Virus record (IMG/VR): IMGVR_UViG_3300046532_000866
Coordinates: 1-26,952 of that record
Origin: a virus
DNA length: 26,952 nt
Reading direction: 5' to 3' (one strand)
The notes under the pieces: model-generated
The model's input: the letters and a program-made list of their open reading frames with translations, nothing else
What the model was told of the DNA's origin: nothing
The model's database searches: none
Shown here: positions 21,139 to 26,952 of the stretch, piece after piece
Layout of the letters: each line of letters opens with the position of its first letter
Position numbering within the stretch: the first letter of the stretch is position 1
Program-made: the position numbers and the translations under genes

Positions 21139-21707
21139 AACGTAACTCCATTAAAAGTATAAGAAATAGACAACGCTCTCAAAAAAGAGTTTGGCTAATG
21201 AGACAGAGAAAGATGCAAGATAGAGTTACTCGTAGGGAAGATTTAGTCTTCCCAATTTACGTTATTCATAATGACAATGTAGAGTTATTAGATGGTATCT
21301 TGTGGCTGGAAGATCAAGTCTTAGACGATAAGAACATGGATGGACACACTCTAGGAATGAGAAGAATTCAAACTCCTATGAAAAGTATATACCCATTAAG
21401 GTATATGATTGAAGATGAAACTGGACTCATGCGGCATAGAGGTAAAACCTTTGTAGATAATGAGGGTAGAGTTTTTGCGTATGAGAAAACAGAAATTTGT
21501 AAAGTACACTATCACAAGATAAAGAAGAGAGAGAAAAAGACCGTAGCTACTGTTCTATGGCTAAAAGGTTGTCCCTTTCCTTTCGCAGAGAAGAGCCCAC
21601 CCCCAGTTGAATTAACTTGGGCGGGGGTACTGTATAGACGAGACATTCCATGGAAAATATGGGACTTCTCAGATAAGAGAGAGAAGAGTACGTGGAGAAA
21701 GATATGA
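21135..21707 (+). CDS. basic protein, unknown
   Basis: 190 residues from TTG 21135 (TTGA overlap with the upstream stop). The N-terminus is strongly basic (RNSIKSIRNRQRSQKRVWLM, RQRKMQDRVTRRED). The central region has beta strands (LVFPIYVIHNDNVELLDGIL, GRVFAYEKTEICKVHYHKIK). The C-terminus has WKIWDFSDKREKSTWRKI. Prolines and aromatics are frequent (PFPFAEKSPPPVELTW). No catalytic motif was found. RNA or DNA binding is plausible from charge but not shown. It overlaps the methyltransferase gene by 4 bp. Confidence 0.62.
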   Translation: MKRNSIKSIRNRQRSQKRVWLMRQRKMQDRVTRREDLVFPIYVIHNDNVELLDGILWLEDQVLDDKNMDGHTLGMRRIQTPMKSIYPLRYMIEDETGLMRHRGKTFVDNEGRVFAYEKTEICKVHYHKIKKREKKTVATVLWLKGCPFPFAEKSPPPVELTWAGVLYRRDIPWKIWDFSDKREKSTWRKI

Positions 21708-22237
21708 GTAAGTTAATAACTGAAGAGTATAGGGACATACTGAAAAAGACACATGCAGAAGGCAAATGGGGCAATACAGGTGCCCAAGGCGGATTCTTCA
21801 GAAATATTCTATTCTTAGCAAATAGATTTAAAGCTAAAGAGATTTTAGACTATGGAGCAGGATGGGGTGGAGTTAAAATCCGGATGGCAAAGGAACGCCC
21901 AGATATAGCAGTATACGAATATGAGCCTGCGAGGGACGAAGTATCTGCACTTGCTACACCACGAAAGTTCGTAATATGTATAGATGTACTAGAACATATA
22001 GAACCCGATTGCTTAGAAGCAGTTTTAGAAGATATAGCACGATTAACAATATTTAGAGGATACCTTTCTATAGCTACTGAACCTGCACACAGAATACTAA
22101 CAGATGGTAGAAATGCACATTTAATTGTAGAAGAACCAGAATGGTGGGCAAAAAAGTTAAAAAATCACTTTAACTTAGTACAACAACGACCAGAGAAAGG
22201 GTCTTGCTCTTTCGTTATAAAGCCGAAAATTGTATGA
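21704..22237 (+). CDS. SAM-dependent methyltransferase (class I)
   Basis: 177 residues from ATG 21704 (ATGA overlap; GGAGAAA upstream). Motif I is KEILDYGAGWGGVKIRMAKE, the acidic end of strand 2 is YEYEPARDE, and motif IV-V is FVICIDVLEHIEPDCLEAVL. The later LTDGRNAHLIVEEPEWWAKK is a family feature I have seen in phage methyltransferases of unknown target. The D-P-P-Y-type motif of N6-adenine or N4-cytosine DNA methyltransferases and the P-C motif of 5-cytosine enzymes are absent, so a nucleic acid base is not the obvious target. It ends as ATGA with the glutaredoxin gene. Confidence 0.85.
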   Translation: MSKLITEEYRDILKKTHAEGKWGNTGAQGGFFRNILFLANRFKAKEILDYGAGWGGVKIRMAKERPDIAVYEYEPARDEVSALATPRKFVICIDVLEHIEPDCLEAVLEDIARLTIFRGYLSIATEPAHRILTDGRNAHLIVEEPEWWAKKLKNHFNLVQQRPEKGSCSFVIKPKIV

Positions 22238-22545
22238 GTAAGGGAAGTAAACAAAGACCTACAAATTATAGCAAATATTCCGAGAATTGGGATAAGATAT
22301 TTAGGAGAAAAATGAAAGTAATTATATATGGAAAGGACAGTTGTCCTTATTGCGACATGGCTAAAAAGCTATGCGAGCAAAAAGAATTGGAGTTCCAGTA
22401 CAAAAAACTAGGTAGAGATTATGACGCACTTGAAATGGCACTAGAATTTCCTACAGCAAGAACATTCCCACAGATTATAGTGGACGGAGACAAGATTGGT
22501 GGGTATAACGAATTTAAGTCAGTACTAGTGAGGGCACAGGTATGA
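22234..22545 (+). CDS. glutaredoxin with N-terminal small-protein fusion (two candidate starts)
   Basis: 103 residues from ATG 22234 (ATGA overlap), or 77 from in-frame ATG 22312 with AGGAG at 22303-22307. The first 26 residues (MSKGSKQRPTNYSKYSENWD...) resemble a short conserved phage protein usually encoded on its own. The rest is glutaredoxin: VIIYGKDSCPYC with the C-P-Y-C active site, FPTARTFPQIIVDGDKIGGY with the cis-Pro and G-G-Y glutathione/thiol site. It would supply electrons for disulfide reduction such as ribonucleotide reductase. No reductase gene is in view. It is ATGA-coupled to the next gene. Confidence 0.9.
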   Translation: MSKGSKQRPTNYSKYSENWDKIFRRKMKVIIYGKDSCPYCDMAKKLCEQKELEFQYKKLGRDYDALEMALEFPTARTFPQIIVDGDKIGGYNEFKSVLVRAQV

Positions 22546-22811
22546 ATGTAGATAAAATTATAGAAAATATGAATAAAGGCATAGTGCTGCTAGAGTATAC
22601 AAGTCTTATTTCTGGTAATAAGAAGCATAGGGAGATGACTCTAAATGAGAAGTATATTCCAGAGACACAACGAGTCTTTAGCCCTGGCTTTAGCTTTAAA
22701 AACAAAATAAGCGATAAATTGATTTGCTTTGATATAGAATTTGGTAAGTGGGACGATATAGATAAAGATACCATTCTTAGTCATAAAATGTTAACAAAAG
22801 AAGAAAAATAA
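22542..22811 (+). CDS. DUF2693-like small protein
   Basis: 89 residues in an ATGA overlap. The first strand pair IVLLEYTSLISGNKKHREMT and LNEKYIPE, followed by KLICFDIEFGKWDDIDKDTI, follows the order of phage DUF2693-type proteins (G-V-V-x-V-x-F-T-K-x-x-G-x-x-R-x-M-x-x-T-L, then V-x-D-x-E-x-x-x-W-R-x-F). The family has an SH3-like fold and unknown function. The stop TAA directly precedes the asparagine synthase ATG without spacer. Confidence 0.6.
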   Translation: MNVDKIIENMNKGIVLLEYTSLISGNKKHREMTLNEKYIPETQRVFSPGFSFKNKISDKLICFDIEFGKWDDIDKDTILSHKMLTKEEK

Positions 22812-24320
22812 ATGTGCGGATTCGTAGGGACTACTAACAAACATCTTTGTGAGCTAATGTTGAAGAAACAGGAGCATCGAGGACCTGATGCTCTTTCTTT
22901 TTGGTCTGACGATAGGCTGTCGCTTGGACATGCCTTGTTAGACATATCAGGTAGTAAACAAACCCAACCTATAAGAACTAAGTATGGAAGTTACGTTCTA
23001 TTTAATGGCGAGATGTACGATAGTAGAGATCAGAATGATACCGTATGGCTGGGAAAGATGCTAGACAAGTACGGAACCGCAGTTCTAGAATGGTCTGATT
23101 GGCATGGTAGTATAGCTTACTATAAGCCCCAAGAAAACAAACTTCTTTTAATTAGAGACCAGTTCGGAACTAAGCCTTTATGGTGGGGATTTGATGGTGA
23201 GACTTTTCAATTTAGTACAAGTTGTAAATCTTTTCTACACAAGGAGTTGCAAACTAAAGAACGAAAGTTTGGCTCTATGGGAGACGAGTGTATCTGGAAA
23301 GGTTTTCATAAGGTAGAGCCAGGCGGTATGCTAGAGTTTGATTTAAATGATAATTTTAAGCTTCGTAGAAGTAATTTATGGAATTGGTTTACCTTAAATA
23401 AGACAAAATTTAACCCCGAAGAATTTATTGAGAAAACCAAAGCATCTATCTTGAAGGTAGCAGACCACGGAAACTCTAGTAATAAACATGCTATTTTCCT
23501 AAGTGGCGGGTTCGACAGCACACTAGTAGCATCTATATGCCGTGAAAGTACTAAGGATATCACGCTTTTCACTTGCGGTTATAGTAACGAAAAGGGGAAC
23601 AACCATGAACACATGGGTTTCCAAGAAGAAAGTCGTATGGCTAAAAAGACTGCTGAATTATTTGGCAGGGAGTTAGTTCATGTAGATTTAGGGAGAGATC
23701 AGAGAATCGCACTAGGTAAGACCTGGTTGTCGGGAACTCATTATGCTTGGTCTGACCACAATAGGCAAGCACCTCGTTATTTACTAGCGAGAACAGCGGC
23801 AGAACATGGATGTAAAGTAGTATTAACTGGTGATAGCGGGGATGAGTTATACTCAGGCTATATGCACCATGATAAAAGATTTAATGAAGAGTACTGCTTA
23901 GCTATGATAGAGCAGTACAGAAAAGAACGATGGTTCCCTTCTGATATACTTGATCAGACAGATCCTATGGCAGCCAGTCTCTTTATTGACCTGTTGACAA
24001 CATCAGAACAGAATATTCTAGCTACTGATCAAACCTGTGGGTTGTTTGGTATGGAGTCAAGGATTCCACTACTTACACAGAGGTATGTTCACTATAACAT
24101 GACTATACCTACAGTAACAAGATTTAAACAGATGAAAGAGTATGAATTAGGTACAACAAAATATCTAATGAGAGAAGTAATGAAAGACTATTTACCCGAC
24201 CACGTAGTAAAACGAAAACAAAAGACTGGTTGGAGTAGCCCATGGGATAATAATCACCGCGAACAAAGTCTTCGTTGGAGAGATGAAGACCTTGAATTAT
24301 TGAAAAGGCTAGGTGCATGA
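22812..24320 (+). CDS. asnB: asparagine synthase (glutamine-hydrolysing)
   Basis: 502 residues. The glutaminase domain starts MCGFVG (Cys2 nucleophile after Met removal) with HRGPDALSFW, HALLDISGSKQTQ, VLFNGEMYD and RDQFGTKPLWWG. The synthetase domain has the PP-loop AIFLSGGFDSTLVASI, SDHNRQAPRY, LTGDSGDELYSGY and FGMESRIPLL. It is slightly shorter than E. coli AsnB (554). The reaction gives asparagine from aspartate, glutamine and ATP, but paralogues amidate other acids, so a modification role is possible given its neighbours. It follows immediately on the previous stop codon. Start choice is secure because of the N-terminal Cys. Confidence 0.95.
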   Translation: MCGFVGTTNKHLCELMLKKQEHRGPDALSFWSDDRLSLGHALLDISGSKQTQPIRTKYGSYVLFNGEMYDSRDQNDTVWLGKMLDKYGTAVLEWSDWHGSIAYYKPQENKLLLIRDQFGTKPLWWGFDGETFQFSTSCKSFLHKELQTKERKFGSMGDECIWKGFHKVEPGGMLEFDLNDNFKLRRSNLWNWFTLNKTKFNPEEFIEKTKASILKVADHGNSSNKHAIFLSGGFDSTLVASICRESTKDITLFTCGYSNEKGNNHEHMGFQEESRMAKKTAELFGRELVHVDLGRDQRIALGKTWLSGTHYAWSDHNRQAPRYLLARTAAEHGCKVVLTGDSGDELYSGYMHHDKRFNEEYCLAMIEQYRKERWFPSDILDQTDPMAASLFIDLLTTSEQNILATDQTCGLFGMESRIPLLTQRYVHYNMTIPTVTRFKQMKEYELGTTKYLMREVMKDYLPDHVVKRKQKTGWSSPWDNNHREQSLRWRDEDLELLKRLGA

Positions 24321-24727
24321 TGGATTTAAAGACAGAAGAAATAGAGGCGAGTTTAGCACCTGAGATCACGGAGCACTACAAGAATAGTACAATGGGTCGT
24401 GGAGCCAAACTTGCTATGGAGTTGAATGCTGAACGCAAACGTCTCAAACAAGAGATGGAAGAACTGCAATTAGAAGTTGATGACCTCAAACCTTCTACAC
24501 CAACTGGAACAGTTGATAGCTACGTTAAATGGGTAGCAACGATTCTTGGTGTTGTAGGTGTATTTATAATGAGTGCAGGGTTTGGCACAGCAGGACAAGT
24601 ATGTTATGCCTTAGCAGCATGTTCATGGGTGTATGTAGGACATTGCTGGAATGACAAAGCAATTATGATTGGTAGTGCTATAAGTGGCACTGCAGTACTT
24701 ATGAGCCTAGTAGAGCTTCTGGCATGA
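24317..24727 (+). CDS. coiled-coil membrane protein
   Basis: 136 residues from ATG 24317 (overlaps the TGA; a second ATG follows at 24320). The first half is a coiled coil (ELNAERKRLKQEMEELQLEV). Three hydrophobic segments follow: WVATILGVVGVFIMSAGFG, VCYALAACSWVYVGHCW and MIGSAISGTAVLMSLVELLA. Small phage proteins with a coiled coil and membrane helices can be holins or membrane anchors for replication. No motif was seen. It ends in an ATGA overlap with the helicase gene. Confidence 0.7.
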   Translation: MMDLKTEEIEASLAPEITEHYKNSTMGRGAKLAMELNAERKRLKQEMEELQLEVDDLKPSTPTGTVDSYVKWVATILGVVGVFIMSAGFGTAGQVCYALAACSWVYVGHCWNDKAIMIGSAISGTAVLMSLVELLA

Positions 24728-26004
24728 AGGCAGTCATAAGTAACAGAATACAGTTACAAGGTGATGCTAGATTCCTTGGACTTCTTGAACAGGAGCTAAC
24801 TTATACTTTACCTCCACGTATGCCCCAAGATCCACCTATGATCATTAAAACAATTCGCCCATTAAAAGAGGGTTTGGTTTCCATACCTGTAGGGAGAATT
24901 GATTTAATCCCAGAGGACTACGAGATTGTTGACAAACGCGTACAAGCGCCGGCAGTCTTTCCCGAGTTTAAGTTCAAATTACGTGGGTCTCAACAAGATG
25001 TTTATGACGCAGTGGAAGACAACAGTATAATCAACGCTTGGGTTAGTTGGGGGAAGACTTTTACGGGTCTTTCCATAGCCGCAAAGCTTGGTCAGAAAAC
25101 ACTTGTAGTAACACATACTACCAACCTACGTAATCAGTGGGAGAAGGAAGTTCAGAAGTGCTTTGGTATCCAAGCAGGCAGAATCGGGTCAGGAGTCTTC
25201 GATGTTGAGTCTCCAATAGTTGTGGGGAACATTCAGAGTTTATACCGCAGGATAGACGAGATAAAGCATATATTCGGGACAGTAATTTTAGACGAAATGC
25301 ATCACGTTTCATCCCCAACCTTTACTAGAATTGTAGATGAAATGCCTGCGAGATTCAAAATAGGACTCACAGGTACACTAGAAAGAAAAGACGGACGTCA
25401 TGTTGTCTTTAGAGACTACTTTGGGAATAACGTATTCAAGCCACCCAAAGAAAACTATATGACTCCAGAGATAGACTGCATCAAAAGTGAAGTAAGATTC
25501 CTAGACGGATCTTTTACTCCTTGGGCAGAGAGAATAAACCATCTAACACAGAATGAAGAGTACATACATAGTGTTGCAATGATTGCAGCTACGTATGCAG
25601 CAGAGGGGCACAAGGTACTAGTAGTATCTGATCGAGTTGCCTTTCTAAAGATATGTCAACGACTCGTAGGAGATAATGCAGTATGCATAACAGGAGACAT
25701 GGGATTTGAAGATAGAGATACCACTATGAGATTGATAGGTGGGTCAAAGAATATTTTATTTGGTACACAGTCTATATTCTCAGAAGGAATTTCCCTAGAC
25801 CACCTAAGTTGTTTAGTACTTGCTACACCAGTTAATAATGAACCACTGCTTACGCAGTTAATTGGTAGGGTTATACGAAAGAAAGAGGGAAAGATACAGC
25901 CAAAAATAGTAGATATCCATTTGAAAGGCAAAACTGCAACTAGACAGGCCAACGCGCGGATGGGATATTATGTTAAACAAGATTACAAGATTAACATTAA
26001 GTAA
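24724..26004 (+). CDS. SF2 DNA/RNA helicase, UvsW-like
   Basis: 426 residues. The N-terminal substrate domain (1-90, ISNRIQLQGDARFLGLLEQE) precedes the RecA-like domains. Motifs are Q-like RGSQQDVYDAV, I INAWVSWGKTF, Ia LVVTHTTNLRNQWEKEV, II VILDEMHH, III GLTGTLERKDG, IV VLVVSDRVAFL, V GTQSIFSEGISL and VI LLTQLIGRVIRK. UvsW in T4 unwinds D-loops and R-loops and remodels stalled forks, moving the phage from origin- to recombination-dependent replication. It shares its operon with the upstream accessory block. It ends 42 bp before promoter P7. Confidence 0.93.
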   Translation: MKAVISNRIQLQGDARFLGLLEQELTYTLPPRMPQDPPMIIKTIRPLKEGLVSIPVGRIDLIPEDYEIVDKRVQAPAVFPEFKFKLRGSQQDVYDAVEDNSIINAWVSWGKTFTGLSIAAKLGQKTLVVTHTTNLRNQWEKEVQKCFGIQAGRIGSGVFDVESPIVVGNIQSLYRRIDEIKHIFGTVILDEMHHVSSPTFTRIVDEMPARFKIGLTGTLERKDGRHVVFRDYFGNNVFKPPKENYMTPEIDCIKSEVRFLDGSFTPWAERINHLTQNEEYIHSVAMIAATYAAEGHKVLVVSDRVAFLKICQRLVGDNAVCITGDMGFEDRDTTMRLIGGSKNILFGTQSIFSEGISLDHLSCLVLATPVNNEPLLTQLIGRVIRKKEGKIQPKIVDIHLKGKTATRQANARMGYYVKQDYKINIK

Positions 26005-26046
26005 TCCTAAACTTTATTTGAATTAAATACATGAAAAAAATAGTTC

Positions 26047-26075
26047 TTGACAAATCCTCATGAAATTGGTATAAT
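26047..26075 (+). promoter_or_regulatory. sigma70-type promoter P7
   Basis: AAAATAGTTC then TTGACA at 26047-26052, 17 bp spacer, TATAAT at 26070-26075. The predicted +1 (about 26081-26082) lies inside the next reading frame, after its ATG at 26078, so P7 can serve the SSB gene at 26477 but not a start at 26078. Confidence 0.93.
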
Positions 26076-26077
26076 AT

Positions 26078-26464
26078 ATGATATATTTTAATTGGAAGAA
26101 GATTTGGGGCACGACTCAAGGGGATGTTGGAGACATCATCACCATACTGAGAATGATTACTCTAAAATTGTATCCAAAAAATTATTACGATAAGACCATT
26201 AGGTTTTATGGGAAAAACTTTCATGGTAGTTCGTTCCTGGTTAATCCAGTAGCGCTACTTGAAAAAGGGCGTGCCTTTAGCGATAAAGAGGTTGCGGAGT
26301 ATGTAGGTGTTGCTTCATTCCGTAACTATCACGAGTACGTAAAAACAAAAGACACCACACTAGATCTTATTTACTGTGCAGTAAGTGAGAACACTATTAA
26401 CCAAAACAGACTGCTCGAACTAAGGGATGGAATAATCCATTTCAAGTACGAGGAGACATTATAA
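26078..26464 (+). CDS. conserved phage protein, unknown function
   Basis: 128 residues from ATG 26078. It has the pattern of a recurring marine-phage protein: an N-terminal IYFNWKKIWGTTQGDVGDII, then LYPKNYYDKTIRFYGKNFHG, a SSFLVNPVALLE strand and a helical C-terminus (EVAEYVGVASFRNYHEYVKT, LDLIYCAVSENTI). It is often found next to SSB or recombination genes, which fits its position directly before the ssDNA-binding gene. No catalytic motif is seen. Its ATG lies only 2 nt after the -10 of P7, so it must be translated from longer transcripts or from a downstream start. Confidence 0.65.
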   Translation: MIYFNWKKIWGTTQGDVGDIITILRMITLKLYPKNYYDKTIRFYGKNFHGSSFLVNPVALLEKGRAFSDKEVAEYVGVASFRNYHEYVKTKDTTLDLIYCAVSENTINQNRLLELRDGIIHFKYEETL

Positions 26465-26476
26465 AGGAGAACTATT

Positions 26477-26952
26477 ATGGCTATTGGCTTTAATACAACA
26501 AAGGGCTCAGCCCAGAAGTCCAAAATCGAAACTTACAATTTTGGCAACAAGGAAGACCATCACATACGACTAGTAGGTGATTTACTACCTAGATACGTTT
26601 ATTGGATCAAAGGAGAGAACAACAAGAACATCCCTATGGAGTGCTTGTCTTTCGATAGAAATTCAGAAACATTCAACAATGTCGAGCATGACCATGTTCG
26701 AGATTTTTACCCAGACCTTAAATGTGGTTGGGCTTATGCAGTCCAAGGAATCGACTACTCTGATAAAAGTATCAAAGTTGTTAACTTGAAAAGAAAATTG
26801 TTTGATCAAATCTTGCTAGCTATGGAAGAAATTGGTAACCCTACCGATTACACTACTGGTTGGGATATTTTCTTCAAGAGATTGAAGACTGGACCTCAAG
26901 TGTTTAATGTTGAATATCAACTGCAAATGCTTAAATGCAAACCTAGAGCTTT
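26477..26952 (+). CDS. single-stranded DNA-binding protein (gp32-like OB fold), 3' end cut by window
   Basis: The ATG at 26477 is preceded by AAAGGAGA at 26463-26470, the strongest ribosome binding site of the region. 158 codons are visible without a stop to the window end. The N-terminus MAIGFNTTKGSAQKSKIETY is followed by strands LVGDLLPRYVYWIKGENNK, GWAYAVQGIDYSDKSIKVVN and LKRKLFDQILLAMEEIGNPT. The order matches phage SSBs of the gp32 type with an OB fold, in which a hydrophobic LK[KR]-x-[LV]-x-x-x-I helix follows the core. The acidic C-terminal tail lies outside. Strong signals fit an abundant protein. Confidence 0.72.
   Translation, partial: MAIGFNTTKGSAQKSKIETYNFGNKEDHHIRLVGDLLPRYVYWIKGENNKNIPMECLSFDRNSETFNNVEHDHVRDFYPDLKCGWAYAVQGIDYSDKSIKVVNLKRKLFDQILLAMEEIGNPTDYTTGWDIFFKRLKTGPQVFNVEYQLQMLKCKPRA

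Noticed and set aside
21704-22237. DNA methyltransferase of a restriction system
   Set aside because: It lacks the D/N-P-P-Y/F or P-C catalytic motifs and any target-recognition domain; it is kept as a class I methyltransferase of unknown target.
18504-24320. A complete 7-deazaguanine or queuosine pathway
   Set aside because: Only a QueC-like protein is present in this window, with a variant loop. QueD, QueE, FolE and a transglycosylase were not seen.
26577-26789. Plus-strand 70-codon frame within the SSB gene
   Set aside because: It is an out-of-frame shadow of the open SSB frame, which has the strong ribosome binding site at 26463-26470.
1-26952. Prophage or integrative element, CRISPR array or transposon
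   Set aside because: No integrase, attachment-site repeat around the tRNA, CRISPR repeats or transposase were seen. The tRNA has no flanking duplicate of its 3' end that I can find.

Overview
The window is a 27 kb stretch of a lytic-type bacteriophage genome, most likely a marine tailed phage of a Gram-negative host. Every recognisable gene lies on the + strand. Genes are packed end to end with ATGA, TAATG, TTGA or longer overlaps. The base composition is AT-rich, AGA arginine codons are common, and the phage carries its own tRNA-Arg(UCU). No integrase, virion structural gene, insertion sequence or CRISPR array is visible. The replication genes are a family A DNA polymerase, a DnaB-type helicase, a stand-alone DnaG-type primase, a UvsW-like helicase, an OB-fold single-strand binding protein and an NAD+-dependent ligase encoded in two separate pieces. 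The two-piece ligase recalls T5 (ligA/ligB). The small proteins resemble families I know from cyanophages and other marine phages. Host and taxonomy are inference.

Layout. 1-3627: a truncated membrane protein, a strong promoter with a leader of about 230 nt, then small proteins including a DUF6445-like oxygenase, a DUF3310 protein, an HTH protein, two small membrane proteins and a short sulfotransferase-like protein. 3638-5055: a promoter-HTH gene-terminator unit, two small genes (one PC4-like), and tRNA-Arg with its own promoter. 5056-9675: the ligase adenylation half, a GIY-YIG-like protein, a 2OG-Fe(II) oxygenase overlapping a carbamoyltransferase, and an SGNH hydrolase. 9687-11285: promoter, ligase C-terminal half, a four-repeat HTH protein, terminator. 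11297-18364: replicative helicase, small genes, a cupin, a ParB-like protein, promoter, primase, a PD-(D/E)XK nuclease and DNA polymerase. 18339-24320: an accessory enzyme run of SDR, QueC-like ATPase, oxygenase-like protein, acyltransferase-like protein, methyltransferase, glutaredoxin and asparagine synthase. 24317-26952: membrane protein, UvsW-like helicase, promoter, a conserved unknown and the start of the ssDNA-binding protein.

Transcription. Seven sigma70-like promoters, each with exactly 17 bp between the -35 and TATAAT, divide the window. Five share an AGTTC element directly before the -35. Two strong intrinsic terminators follow the two HTH-repeat genes. At least two replication genes (ligase A half, primase) have essentially leaderless promoters.

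The most interesting signals are: (a) two groups of modification-type enzymes (oxygenase plus carbamoyltransferase; and QueC-like, oxygenase-like, methyltransferase and asparagine synthase) that could act on DNA bases, nucleotides or a small molecule; (b) leaderless or paradoxical promoter/start arrangements; (c) in-frame dual starts in a glutaredoxin gene and an HTH gene; (d) paralogous HTH-repeat proteins each closed by a terminator; (e) several unlisted small genes.
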